Source: Novosphingobium kaempferiae | Lineage (GTDB): Bacteria > Pseudomonadota > Alphaproteobacteria > Sphingomonadales > Sphingomonadaceae | NCBI RefSeq assembly: GCF_021227995.1 | Contig: NZ_CP089301.1 | Location: 434,001 to 498,000, forward strand | Length of the DNA: 64,000 nucleotides | Direction of reading: 5' to 3' | Part shown: positions 36,929 to 45,989 of the stretch, piece by piece | Layout: every line of letters begins with the position of its first letter | How positions within the stretch are numbered: the stretch's first letter is position 1 | Position numbers and translations under genes: made by a program | The notes under the pieces: generated by a model | What the model was told of the DNA's origin: nothing | The model's database searches: none | Seen by the model: the letters and a program-made list of their open reading frames with translations, nothing else

Positions 36929-38515
36929 TCAGGCAATCGTAAACACGTACTCGCCCGAGCCGACCTCAAGCACGACGCGCCCATCGCGCACACCGACGAC
37001 GGTCACGCCCTCGACCGACCCCAGAGCCCGGCCGCCCTCACGCACCGCATCGACCGACGCCGCAGGCAGCCACACCTCGGCGCGCGAATTGCCCGGCACC
37101 GTGATCCGCGCCTCGAACCGCCCCGGCGAATAAGTCCAGTCCGTGACGATGCGCCCCAGCACGCTGTCGTAGCTCGCCCCACCGCGCGGCAGGCGCGGGT
37201 CGAGGACGGGGGCGAAGCGCCACTTCAGGAAGCCCGGCTCCACCGGATCAATCCCCGCCACGCGACGCAGCAGGAAGCCCGAGAGCGCATCGCCGCCGAC
37301 CAGATCGCCGCGCAGCAGCAGGTCATGGACCAGCGCCGCCTCGCCCGCGTCGGCGAGCACATCGAGCGCCGGCACCGTGCCAAGCCGCCCGGTGGAGAGC
37401 CTGCCACCGCGCTGGCGGATGTCCGCCACCAGCTTCGCCGTGGCCCCATCGCGCAAAGCCTCAGGCACCAGCCCGAACCGCAAGGCCAGCGCCTGCGCGC
37501 CCTGCGATCCGCCGCCGACGGTGCCGTCCGGCTTGACGAAGGTCGCCGCGAAAGCATCGGCGATGTCGCGCGAAAGCTGATCATAGCGCTCCGCCTCCGG
37601 CTGGCGCTTGGCGCCATGAGCGACGGCGGCCATGGCATCGACCGCGCGCTTCCACAGGGCCATGGCGATAAGGTCGCCCGGCGTCGAGGCGTCCGGCGCG
37701 TCCGGATCGGTGTAGCCCTTGGTGCCGCGCCTCATGTTGCCGGGGCTTGCCTCGGCGATCGTGCGCAAGTGCCGCACCATTGCCGCCCAGTTGCGTTCGG
37801 CCAGCGCGGTGTCGCCGTAGCGCTGCCAGAGCGTCCACGGCAGCAGGATGGTCATGTCCTCGCGATCAGGCTCGGTCAGCCCCGCCATGCTGCGGCGGGC
37901 GAGTGCGCGCACGTCCACGTCGAAGGCCGCGCCGTCCCAGAATGCTGCATTTAGAGCCCCGCGCGCGGAATCGCAGAGTGCAGCATTTTCCGCAGCAAAG
38001 CCCTTCTGCCACAGGCCCTGTATCGCGGCATTGTCGAACAATGGCCGCGCCGTCTGCGTGCAGGCGGCAGGCACGCCGGGCGCGCTGCCGTCGAGCGCGC
38101 CCATCTCGAACGTCGCGACCGCGCTCGTCGCACGCACGGCATTGTCGTCGCGCACGACGACGCGCCAGAAGACCTTCTGGCGCGGGGCCAGCCGCGCGCC
38201 CAGCCAGCCCATGTCCATGCTGCGCCGGATGAGCACCTCGCCCGCCCACCACAGGTCCGGCGTGCCCGCCTCCAGCAGCGCGCGAGTGGAGGCGGCCTGC
38301 ACTTCACACCGCGTCTGGGTGATGCCTCGCCGCTGGCCCTCCAGCCGCCAGGACAGGCGCACGTCCTGATCCTGGATGCCGATGGGATCGACCAGCCCTT
38401 CGGCCCGCAGGTCGACGATGCGCAGCCCCGCCTCCTGCGCCAGTGCCGGACGCAGCGGCAGGCCCGCCACCGCACCGATCAGCCCCGCATGCTTGAGCAG
38501 TCCGCGACGGTTCAC
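36929..38515 (-). CDS. Eroded GH78 alpha-L-rhamnosidase lacking both catalytic segments
   Basis: An open frame of 528 residues, about half the usual GH78 length. It starts at GTG 38515, overlapping the preceding stop. The signal peptide (RRGLLKHAGLIGAVAGLPLR) and the N-terminal Ig-like domain (QDVRLSWRLEGQRRG...KVFWRVVVRDD...FEMGAL) are normal. The frame then jumps to the second part of the alpha/alpha barrel (ILLPWTLWQRYGDTALAERN, STPGDLIAMALW) and the C-terminal beta domain (GGASYDSVLGRIVTDW). The usual segment with DERLGW and the later WERW/NSFNHYALG segment, which carry the general acid and base, are not seen. It is probably inactive as a rhamnosidase, yet no stop codon or frameshift interrupts it. 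Confidence 0.75.
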   Translation of the reverse strand: MNRRGLLKHAGLIGAVAGLPLRPALAQEAGLRIVDLRAEGLVDPIGIQDQDVRLSWRLEGQRRGITQTRCEVQAASTRALLEAGTPDLWWAGEVLIRRSMDMGWLGARLAPRQKVFWRVVVRDDNAVRATSAVATFEMGALDGSAPGVPAACTQTARPLFDNAAIQGLWQKGFAAENAALCDSARGALNAAFWDGAAFDVDVRALARRSMAGLTEPDREDMTILLPWTLWQRYGDTALAERNWAAMVRHLRTIAEASPGNMRRGTKGYTDPDAPDASTPGDLIAMALWKRAVDAMAAVAHGAKRQPEAERYDQLSRDIADAFAATFVKPDGTVGGGSQGAQALALRFGLVPEALRDGATAKLVADIRQRGGRLSTGRLGTVPALDVLADAGEAALVHDLLLRGDLVGGDALSGFLLRRVAGIDPVEPGFLKWRFAPVLDPRLPRGGASYDSVLGRIVTDWTYSPGRFEARITVPGNSRAEVWLPAASVDAVREGGRALGSVEGVTVVGVRDGRVVLEVGSGEYVFTIA

Positions 38516-40533
38516 GGTTGCGCCTCGGGCCGCACCCCGGCGTTGTCGATCACCGCGCGCGCCTCGGCGGGCCAGTCGCGGTCGGGCACCAGCGGGTTGT
38601 CCTTCGCGACGTTGCCGATCTCCTCCAGCCAGCGGCCGCCGGTGCTGTTGACGGTGTGCCAGTTGCCGGTCGCGGTGTTGTCGGTGGAGATGCGGCGCTT
38701 GTACATGCCGCCCGCGGTGTTGATGTTCAGCCACTTGCCGCCGGTCTCGACGACGTTGCCGGTCACGGCGAAGTGCTTCGATCCCTCGTCCAGATAGATC
38801 GCGATCTTGTTGCCGATGTCGAAGATATGGTTGCCGCGGATCACCGAGCCGGGGTTGGCCGAAAGGTTGTAGATCGCGCCGCCGTCCATGAACCAGTTCT
38901 TCACGCCATGGATGCGGTTGCCTTCCACCACGGTGTCGCGCAGCGTCGTGGGCGTGGTGAACTTCGTGTTGTGGACGTAGCCCTTGGCGTTCTCGTCGTA
39001 GTTCGGGTTGCCGCCCGCGTCGTTGTAGCCCCAGCCCCAGCCGACCGCGATGCCGTCATAGGGCGCGTCGCTGACGTCGTTGTGGGCGATGCGCGCGCCG
39101 GAGATGTAGGTCGTCAGGATCGCCGCGTTGTCCTTGTAGTCCTGGCTGACGGTGACGACGGTGTTGTCCTCTATCGCGAGGTCGCGGTTGACGAGCTTCG
39201 CGTCGTCCGGGTGATGCGCCTCGATCCGCACGCCGCCCGCCATGATCGCGCTGCCCGCCAGCACGGCGAAGCGGTTGCGCGTCACGCGGATGCCCTGCGT
39301 GGCGAGGCCGACGCCCGAGAGGTTGGCGTTGGCATCGTTGCCGATGCCCAGCGCCACCTGCCCGATCTGCGAGAAGGTGTTGCCCGCGAAGGTCACGTCG
39401 CGCGCGGCGGCAACCTGCACGGCGGCGGGCATCTGGTGCCACTTCTGCCGCATGGATTCGAACTCGACGCAGCCCCAGCCGCAGCTCTGCCATGCGTCGG
39501 CGGGGCGCAGGGGCGACGTCTCGTAGAGGAACGCGCCGCTCTGCTGGTTGGCGTATCCGGTCGGGCGCGAGGGGCCGAGCCAGCTGGTGTGCGAGAAGCG
39601 CAGCCCCTCGAACCGCAGGCGCTCCACCGGGGCGTCGGGCGTGCCGGCGATGGAGACGAGCGCCTCCAGCCGGGGCACCACGACCTCGCGGGTGGCGATG
39701 TCCTCGTCCAGTCCCATGCGCAGGTAGAGCTTGCCCGCCTGCGGATCGATCACCCACTGGTAGGGCCGCGAATGCCAGTCGTTCGCCTTGCCCACGAACT
39801 CCAGCGCGCCGACGAGGAACAGACGGCTGTCGTCGGGGAAGATCGGCTTGGAGATCGTATCGTAGCCCCAGGTGTTGTTGTCCCACGCGGGCTGCTGCAT
39901 CGTGATGTGGCTGCCCTCGATCGACTTCACCGGCGATACGCGGTCGGTGAAGAAGCCGGTCGCCTCCAGTTCCACGCGGCCCGGCGCGGTCAGCTTGCCG
40001 AGCCAGTCGAGCTTGGGGTTGGTCACCGTGAAGCCCTGCGCGTCGAACTTCACGTCGGCGGCGCGGATCTCCATCCACGGGCGCTCGGCCAGCGTGCCGT
40101 CGACCCAGACCTGCCGGGTGTCGAGGCCCTTGGGCACGTCCGCCACCCAGATCCGGCGCTCGGCGTCGTAGGACTTGAAGCCGCTCACCGTCATGCCGCC
40201 CGAGATCACCGGATGCGCGCCCGCCGCCGCCTTCCACGTCACCGCATGGCCGCCCTGCCCGCCGTCGGCGCGGCGGAACAGCAGCGGCGCGTCGAGCCGC
40301 CATGTCCCCTCGCCCAGCAGCACGGTGACGTCGGCCTTGGCGTTGCTCTTGCGCACCAGTGCCTGCGCACGGGTGAGCGAGCGGACCGGGCGGGCGTCCG
40401 TGCCCGGATTGCGGTCGTCCCCCTGCAGCGAAACGTGGACCTCCACCGCGCGCTCCTGCGCGATGGCGGGAAGCGCGCTGGCGCTTGCGGCCAGAACGGC
40501 CAGATGGCGCGCGATGCGGCGAGCCTCGATCAT
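38512..40533 (-). CDS. Exported right-handed beta-helix glycosidase, GH141-like
   Basis: A 673-residue protein with a signal peptide (RIARHLAVLAASASALPAIA). It opens with VEVHVSLQGDDRNPGTDARPVRSL, which is common in beta-helix polysaccharide enzymes, followed by an inserted beta domain and many helix turns (VTFAGNTFSQIGQVALGIG, ARIAHNDVSDAPYDGIAVGWGWGYND, SVIRGNHIFDIGNKIAIYLDEGS). This layout resembles GH141, which includes alpha-L-fucosidase from rhamnogalacturonan-II breakdown and a xylanase. A fucosidase would fit the L-fucose pathway next door, but the family call is by eye only. It is co-translated with the eroded GH78 (GTGA overlap). Confidence 0.68.
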   Translation of the reverse strand: MIEARRIARHLAVLAASASALPAIAQERAVEVHVSLQGDDRNPGTDARPVRSLTRAQALVRKSNAKADVTVLLGEGTWRLDAPLLFRRADGGQGGHAVTWKAAAGAHPVISGGMTVSGFKSYDAERRIWVADVPKGLDTRQVWVDGTLAERPWMEIRAADVKFDAQGFTVTNPKLDWLGKLTAPGRVELEATGFFTDRVSPVKSIEGSHITMQQPAWDNNTWGYDTISKPIFPDDSRLFLVGALEFVGKANDWHSRPYQWVIDPQAGKLYLRMGLDEDIATREVVVPRLEALVSIAGTPDAPVERLRFEGLRFSHTSWLGPSRPTGYANQQSGAFLYETSPLRPADAWQSCGWGCVEFESMRQKWHQMPAAVQVAAARDVTFAGNTFSQIGQVALGIGNDANANLSGVGLATQGIRVTRNRFAVLAGSAIMAGGVRIEAHHPDDAKLVNRDLAIEDNTVVTVSQDYKDNAAILTTYISGARIAHNDVSDAPYDGIAVGWGWGYNDAGGNPNYDENAKGYVHNTKFTTPTTLRDTVVEGNRIHGVKNWFMDGGAIYNLSANPGSVIRGNHIFDIGNKIAIYLDEGSKHFAVTGNVVETGGKWLNINTAGGMYKRRISTDNTATGNWHTVNSTGGRWLEEIGNVAKDNPLVPDRDWPAEARAVIDNAGVRPEAQP

Positions 40534-40581
40534 TTCCCTCTCCCTCTTTTTCTAAGTCGGTCATGCATCCGACCCACCCAC

Positions 40582-40660
40582 TTCGTCATTGCGAGCGTAG
40601 CGAAGCAATCCAGCGGAGCAGGCTGACCCTGGATTGCTTCGCTACGCTCGCAATGACGAA
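40582..40660. repeat. Palindromic repeat, family A
   Basis: TTCGTCATTGCGAGCGTAGC... and its complement, 79 bp in all. It lies between the beta-helix gene start (40533) and the end of the SDR gene at 40681. Confidence 0.9.
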
Positions 40661-40680
40661 GAAGGACCGGACCATCACGG

Positions 40681-41466
<786 letters not shown>

Positions 41467-41477
41467 TCAACGGGCCA

Positions 41478-42323
41478 TCAGGGAGCGACGAACTCCTGCC
41501 GCTGGGTGCCGAGCTTCTCGATGCCCAGTTCCACCACGTCGCCCGGCTTGAGATACCAGGGTTCCGGCTTCTGGCCGAGGCCGACGCCCGGCGGCGTGCC
41601 GGTGGTGATGACGTCGCCCGGCAGCAGGCGCATGAACTGGCTGAGGTAGGACACGATCTGCGCCACGGTGAAGATCATCGTCGAGGAACTGCCGTCCTGC
41701 ACGCGCTTGCCGTTGACATCCAGCCACATGGACAGCGCCTGCGGATCGCCCACTTCGTCCGCCGTGACCAGCCACGGGCCGATCGGGCCGAAGCCGGGGA
41801 AGCCCTTGCCCTTGTCCCAGGTCGCGCCGCGCTCGATCTGCCATTCGCGCTCCGACACGTCGTTGATGACGCAGTAGCCCGCGACATGGTCGAGGGCGGA
41901 GGCTTCATCGACGTTGAACGCCTCGGTGCCGATGACGACGCCGAGTTCGACTTCCCAGTCGGTCTTGCGCGAGCCGAGCGGCACGGTGACGGGATCGTTC
42001 GGGCCCTGGATGCAGCTCACCCACTTGTTGAACACCACCGGCTGCTCGGGGATCGGGAGGTTGGATTCGGCGGCGTGGTCGGCATAGTTGAGGCCGATCG
42101 CCACGAACTGCCGCGTCCCGCCGACGCAGGGACCATAGCGCACCGGCCCTTCGACCAGCGGCAGCGAGGCCGGGTCGATCGCGGCAAGCGCGGCGAGACC
42201 CTCGGCCCCGATGGCGTCCGGTCCGATGTCGCCGACGTGGCCCGACAGGTCGCGGATGCCGCCATCGGCATCGATCATCGCGGGGCGCTCGTTTCCGGGT
42301 TCCCCGACGCGGCACAGTTTCAT
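41478..42323 (-). CDS. FAH-family hydrolase, probable 2,4-diketo-3-deoxy-L-fuconate hydrolase
   Basis: A 281-residue fumarylacetoacetate hydrolase-fold enzyme. The entry motif FVAIGLNYADHAAES and the metal-binding residues in DWEVELGVVIG (two Glu) and GYCVINDVSEREWQ (Asp) are present, with the C-terminal GDVITTGTPPGVG. In the oxidative L-fucose pathway such an enzyme cleaves the 2,4-diketo-3-deoxy acid into pyruvate and L-lactate. I chose ATG 42323 (MKLCRVGEPG) because AAGG precedes it and the upstream in-frame residues do not look conserved. It is divergent from the lactonase-AKR pair, with site F between. Confidence 0.85.
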   Translation of the reverse strand: MKLCRVGEPGNERPAMIDADGGIRDLSGHVGDIGPDAIGAEGLAALAAIDPASLPLVEGPVRYGPCVGGTRQFVAIGLNYADHAAESNLPIPEQPVVFNKWVSCIQGPNDPVTVPLGSRKTDWEVELGVVIGTEAFNVDEASALDHVAGYCVINDVSEREWQIERGATWDKGKGFPGFGPIGPWLVTADEVGDPQALSMWLDVNGKRVQDGSSSTMIFTVAQIVSYLSQFMRLLPGDVITTGTPPGVGLGQKPEPWYLKPGDVVELGIEKLGTQRQEFVAP

Positions 42324-42366
42324 TCGTGGCATCCTTTCATCATGATGGATCGGCGGCATGGACAGC

Positions 42367-42388
42367 CGCAATTGATATTGTATGATGT
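42367..42388 (-). promoter_or_regulatory. Inferred GntR operator, site F (FAH / lactonase-AKR divergent promoter)
   Basis: On the minus strand it reads ACATCATACAATATCAATTGCG, sharing ACATCATACAA with site D. It lies 44 bp from the FAH start and 105 bp from the lactonase start. Confidence 0.66.
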
Positions 42389-42492
42389 CGTATGTTTAAA
42401 CCGGGTGCAAGCTCGGAAGGTATGGAAGAGGACATGACGGCGAAGCAAGACCCTATCCGGCGCCCCTTCATCACCGCGCCGGAGATGCGTGC

Positions 42493-43326
42493 ATGACCCG
42501 CCCGCGCGTGCTCGATGCCCACCAGCATTTCTGGCGCATCGACGCCCCGGAATGCACCTGGCCCGACGCCGACTGGCCCCTGCTCCACCGCGACTTCCTG
42601 CCGCCGGACCTTGCCGCCGCCACCGAAGGTCTGGATTTCGCGGGCTCCGTCCTCGTCCAGTCGCAGCCGGACGACCGCGATACCGACTGGATGCTGGCGC
42701 TCACCGCCGACGATCCCATGATGCTGGGCGTCGTCGCATGGGCCGCGCTCGATGCGCTGGACGCCCCCGCGCGCATCGCCGCACTGGCCGCGCATCCCAA
42801 GTGCGTCGGCCTGCGTCCCATGCTGCAATCCATCGCCGACAGCGAATGGATCCTGCGCGAAGACCTTGCCCCCGCGATCGCGGCGATGGTGGCCCACGGC
42901 CTGCGCTTCGATGCGCTCGTCGAGCCGCGCCACCTGCCCGCCATTGCAGCACTGGCACGGCGCTATCCCCAGCTTGCCATCGTCGTCGATCACGCGGGCA
43001 AGCCCGACGCGGCGAACCTCGTCCTCGATCCGTGGCGCGCCGATCTTGCCGCCCTCGCTGAACTGCCGAACGTCTGGTGCAAGCTCTCCGGTCTGCGCAC
43101 CCAGCAGGCGCAAGGACAGGACGCCGCCGCGCTCGCCCCCTATGTGCAGCATGTGCTCGCCAACTTCGGCGGAAGGACGATGTGGGGCAGCGACTGGCCG
43201 GTCCTGCTGCACATGGGCGACAGCTACGCCGACTGGATAGACGATACGCTGGCCCTTGTTGGCAACACCGACCTGCCCCGCCTGTTCGAAGGCGCCGCCC
43301 GCGAATTCTACGGACTGGAACAATGA
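42493..43326 (+). CDS. Amidohydrolase-family lactonase (L-fuconolactonase type)
   Basis: A 277-residue metal-dependent hydrolase of the COG3618 group. It starts with VLDAHQHFWRID, the HxH metal motif, and has VDHAGKPD (His) and GSDWPVLL (Asp), placed as in L-fucono- and L-rhamnono-1,4-lactonases. It would open the lactone produced when L-fucose is oxidised by the next gene product. GGAG lies 8 bases before the start. The stop overlaps the AKR start (ATGA), so the two enzymes of successive steps are co-translated. Confidence 0.88.
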   Translation: MTRPRVLDAHQHFWRIDAPECTWPDADWPLLHRDFLPPDLAAATEGLDFAGSVLVQSQPDDRDTDWMLALTADDPMMLGVVAWAALDALDAPARIAALAAHPKCVGLRPMLQSIADSEWILREDLAPAIAAMVAHGLRFDALVEPRHLPAIAALARRYPQLAIVVDHAGKPDAANLVLDPWRADLAALAELPNVWCKLSGLRTQQAQGQDAAALAPYVQHVLANFGGRTMWGSDWPVLLHMGDSYADWIDDTLALVGNTDLPRLFEGAAREFYGLEQ

Positions 43327-44345
43327 TGACGCAGCCGTTCTTCCCCGGAAAGCTGGGCTTCGGCGCGGCGGCGGTGGGCAACCTCTACCGCGCGATCCCG
43401 GACGCCGACGCCTTCGCCGTGATCGAGGCCGCGTGGGCGTCGGGGCTACGCTATTTCGACACCGCGCCGCACTACGGCTTCGGCCTCAGCGAAAAGCGCC
43501 TCGGTGACGCGCTGGCGGAACTGGACCTGGCAGGCGAAGCGGTGATCTCCACCAAGGTCGGCCGCCGCCTCGATCCAATGTCCGGCGCGGATCTTTCGGC
43601 GGTGCGGCAGGGCTTCGTCTCGCCCGAGCCGTTCGAGAGCGTGTTCGACTACACCTACGACGCGGTGATGCGCTCCTACGAGGCCAGCCTGAAGCGCCTG
43701 CGCCGCAACCGCATCGACGTGCTGCTCGCCCACGACATCGGCAGCTACGCCCACGGCGAGGCCCACGAAGCGCGGATGCGCGAGTTCCTGGGCGGCGGCC
43801 TGCGCGCCATGCAGGAACTGCGCGACGGCGGCGCGGTCCGCGCCATCGGCCTCGGCGTCAACGAGACGGCGGTGTGCGAGGAAGTGCTCGGCCACGCCGA
43901 CCTCGACGTGATCCTGCTGGCGGGACGCTACACGCTGCTCGAACAGACGCCGCTCGACAGCCTCTTCCCGCTCTGTGCGCAAAGGGGCGTGCGGGTGGTG
44001 GCGGGAGCGCCGTTCAACTCCGGCATACTCGCGCGCGGGGTGCGCAGCGGCCCGCCCGCGCACTACGAATACGGCGCGCCGCCTGCCGCCGTGGTCGAGC
44101 GCGTAGGCCGGATCGAAGACATCTGCGCCGCATTCGGCGTCCCCCTCCCCGCCGCCGCGCTCCAGTTCCCCGTGCGGCATCCGGTGGTCGAGGCCGTCAT
44201 TCCCGGCATCGCGACGCCGGACGAACTGGCTACCGCGACAGCCCTAATGACGCATGCGATCCCGGATGCGTTCTGGGCCGCCCTGTCGGAAGCCGGTCTG
44301 GTCGATCCGCGCGCGATCATGCTCCCCTCGTCGTTGCGAGCCTAG
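43323..44345 (+). CDS. Aldo/keto reductase, probable L-fucose (D-threo-aldose) 1-dehydrogenase
   Basis: A 340-residue AKR of the D-threo-aldose/L-fucose dehydrogenase group. It shows KLGFGAAAVGNLYRAI, the catalytic Asp/Tyr in YFDTAPHYGFGLSE, the Lys in STKVGRRL, DVLLAHDIG and a C-terminal VIPGIATPDE. It would oxidise L-fucose to the lactone with NAD(P). It is co-translated with the lactonase upstream. Its last residues (PSSLRA) and stop codon come from a half-copy of a family A repeat, so the native C-terminus may have been trimmed or extended. Confidence 0.87.
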   Translation: MMTQPFFPGKLGFGAAAVGNLYRAIPDADAFAVIEAAWASGLRYFDTAPHYGFGLSEKRLGDALAELDLAGEAVISTKVGRRLDPMSGADLSAVRQGFVSPEPFESVFDYTYDAVMRSYEASLKRLRRNRIDVLLAHDIGSYAHGEAHEARMREFLGGGLRAMQELRDGGAVRAIGLGVNETAVCEEVLGHADLDVILLAGRYTLLEQTPLDSLFPLCAQRGVRVVAGAPFNSGILARGVRSGPPAHYEYGAPPAAVVERVGRIEDICAAFGVPLPAAALQFPVRHPVVEAVIPGIATPDELATATALMTHAIPDAFWAALSEAGLVDPRAIMLPSSLRA

Positions 44346-44358
44346 CGAAGCGATCCGG
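44328..44358. repeat. Half-copy of family A repeat overlapping the AKR 3' end
   Basis: CTCGTCGTTGCGAGCCTAGC continuing to GAAGCGATCCGGCG matches the left arm of family A with a few changes. No right arm follows. The AKR stop codon TAG (44343-44345) lies within it. The rest of 44346-44521 shows no gene. Confidence 0.75.
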
Positions 44359-44521
44359 CGCACCTGATCCATTTGTCCCCCTCACAATGGCTATTTGCGC
44401 AAGCCATGGAATGCGCGCAGCAAGGATGCGGCAGGCTCAACGAAACTGTTCGGGCGCCTGTCGCCATGTACTTGCCGGTCGGAGCGCATAGAAAACAGCC
44501 GACGCATCAGGGGAGAGCGGA

Positions 44522-45406
44522 ATGGAAACGACGGTGACGGACCGTTTCGAGGTCGTGGTCGAAGGCTATCAGTTCATCGAAGCGCCGCGCGTCTCCCCGG
44601 AAGGCGACATCTGGTTCTCCGACCTGACCGGCACCGGCGTCCACCGCAAGCGCGCAGGGCACGCGGCAGAAACGATGCTGCCCGGCAGGCAGTGGGTGGG
44701 CGGCATCGTCTTCGACGAGAGCGGCATGGTGCTGTGCAGCGGCCGCGACGGCATCGCCGCGCTCGACCCCGCGACTGGTAAAACCCGCGCCATCCTGCCC
44801 GAGATCGAGGGCAGCCCGGTCATCGCCGTCAACGACATGGAGGCCGACGGTTGGGGCGGCCTGTTCGCCGGAACCATAGACTTCGCCTCGATCTTCGAGA
44901 CCGGCGGCGCTCCCGGACCGGGCACGCTGTTCCACATGTCGGCGGCGGGCGAAGTCACTGTCCTGCGCCGTGACGTCATCGCCTCGAACGGCTTCGCGCT
45001 AAGCCCCTGCGGCAAGTGGCTCTACCATTCGGAGACCCTGCGCGGCATCTGGCGCTATCCGCTGGACGGTGCGGGACGGCCCGGCGAAGGCGAAGTCCTC
45101 ATCGAAATGGACGACAGCGACGGCATGGTCGCGGACGTCGAAGGCAACCTGTGGGTGGCCGGGTGGCGCACCGGGAAACTGGTGCAGTTCTCCGCGCAGG
45201 GAGACCTTCTTCGCTCGCTGTCCTTCCCCTACCCCCACATCGTCAGCCTGGACTTCGGCGCCGACGACCCGTCCGCGCTCTACATCGCTACCGGCGGCAA
45301 TGCGGAGAACCGCGGCAAGGGCGCGATCCTGCGCATGCCGGTAGAAATCCCCGGACTTGCGGGAGCGCGCACGCGGCTGGACCTGCTGCGCAGCCTCTCA
45401 ATCTAA
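44522..45406 (+). CDS. SMP-30/gluconolactonase-like beta-propeller protein
   Basis: A 294-residue SMP-30/regucalcin-like lactonase. Metal-binding residues fit the family: Glu in FIEAPRVSPEG, Asn/Asp in AVNDMEADGWGGLFAGT, the NGFALSP Asn and the DSDGMVADVEGNLWVA Asp. It could open a sugar lactone (L-fucono-, L-rhamnono- or galactonolactone), which would duplicate the amidohydrolase step, or serve another substrate. GGGGAGAGCGGA precedes the start. Its stop overlaps the stop of the convergent rclC-like gene by 4 bases, leaving no room for a terminator. Confidence 0.86.
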   Translation: METTVTDRFEVVVEGYQFIEAPRVSPEGDIWFSDLTGTGVHRKRAGHAAETMLPGRQWVGGIVFDESGMVLCSGRDGIAALDPATGKTRAILPEIEGSPVIAVNDMEADGWGGLFAGTIDFASIFETGGAPGPGTLFHMSAAGEVTVLRRDVIASNGFALSPCGKWLYHSETLRGIWRYPLDGAGRPGEGEVLIEMDDSDGMVADVEGNLWVAGWRTGKLVQFSAQGDLLRSLSFPYPHIVSLDFGADDPSALYIATGGNAENRGKGAILRMPVEIPGLAGARTRLDLLRSLSI

Positions 45407-45975
45407 CGGGCAAGCAGTCGCCGCGCCGTGTCCACGATCACCAGCCAGGCGCCTGCCAGGAGAGCGGTGTCCTTGAGGACGAGCCGCCCCGCTCCCGAAA
45501 GATAGGGAAATCCGTGCTGCGCATCGCCGAGCGCGGGCACCCACGCCTCCGGCGTTGTCAGCAGGAACGACAGCGTGACGAAGGGCGTCGCGAAGGCCAG
45601 CAGCGCCCCGACAAGGCCCACCCTGCGCGAGAACAGGCCGGACAGCGTCAGAAGGCCGATGATGATCTCCACCGTCCCAAGGCCACGGGAAAACGTATAG
45701 GTTCCGTTGGTGACCTGCCATGCACGGTGCGCCTCGTTCAGCATGCCCTCGCGGGTCAGATGGGCGGCATACTCGGCGGGATGGGCATAGAAGAACGACA
45801 TGAACGGACTGTTGGCGACAAACGGCGTGATGCTGTCCGCCTCGTAAGGGATGAACTTCAGCCAGCCGATCCAGAGGAAGACGACGGCGATGGCGATCTT
45901 CATCGCCGCGATGCCGATGGCGTGCGACCTGCTGCCTGCGACGAGGCCGAGTATCTTGAGGTAAAGCTCTTTCAT
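45403..45975 (-). CDS. DUF417/YkgB (RclC-like) inner-membrane protein, paralogue 1
   Basis: A 190-residue protein with four hydrophobic segments. It shares with E. coli YkgB/RclC the blocks KFIPYEADSITPFVANSPF, FFYAHPAEY and TTPEAWVPALGDAQHGFPYL plus SGAGRLVLKDTALLAG. RclC is a membrane protein induced by hypochlorous acid; its molecular role is unclear. It is more diverged than the second copy at 48022. It follows the TehA-like gene by 14 bp and the cysteine hydrolase on the same strand, probably as a three-gene transcript. Confidence 0.88.
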   Translation of the reverse strand: MKELYLKILGLVAGSRSHAIGIAAMKIAIAVVFLWIGWLKFIPYEADSITPFVANSPFMSFFYAHPAEYAAHLTREGMLNEAHRAWQVTNGTYTFSRGLGTVEIIIGLLTLSGLFSRRVGLVGALLAFATPFVTLSFLLTTPEAWVPALGDAQHGFPYLSGAGRLVLKDTALLAGAWLVIVDTARRLLAR

Positions 45976-45989
45976 CGCTGGCCTTCTCG

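Noticed and set aside
36929..38515. Frameshift or sequencing error as cause of the short GH78
   Set aside because: The frame is continuous and no leftover GH78 coding sequence is seen in other frames or flanks; in-frame loss fits better, though resequencing would settle it.
38516..38734. N-terminal extension of the GH78 frame upstream of 38515
   Set aside because: It runs out of frame through the 3' end of the beta-helix gene and gives a His/Arg-rich, non-conserved sequence; the signal peptide starts at 38515.
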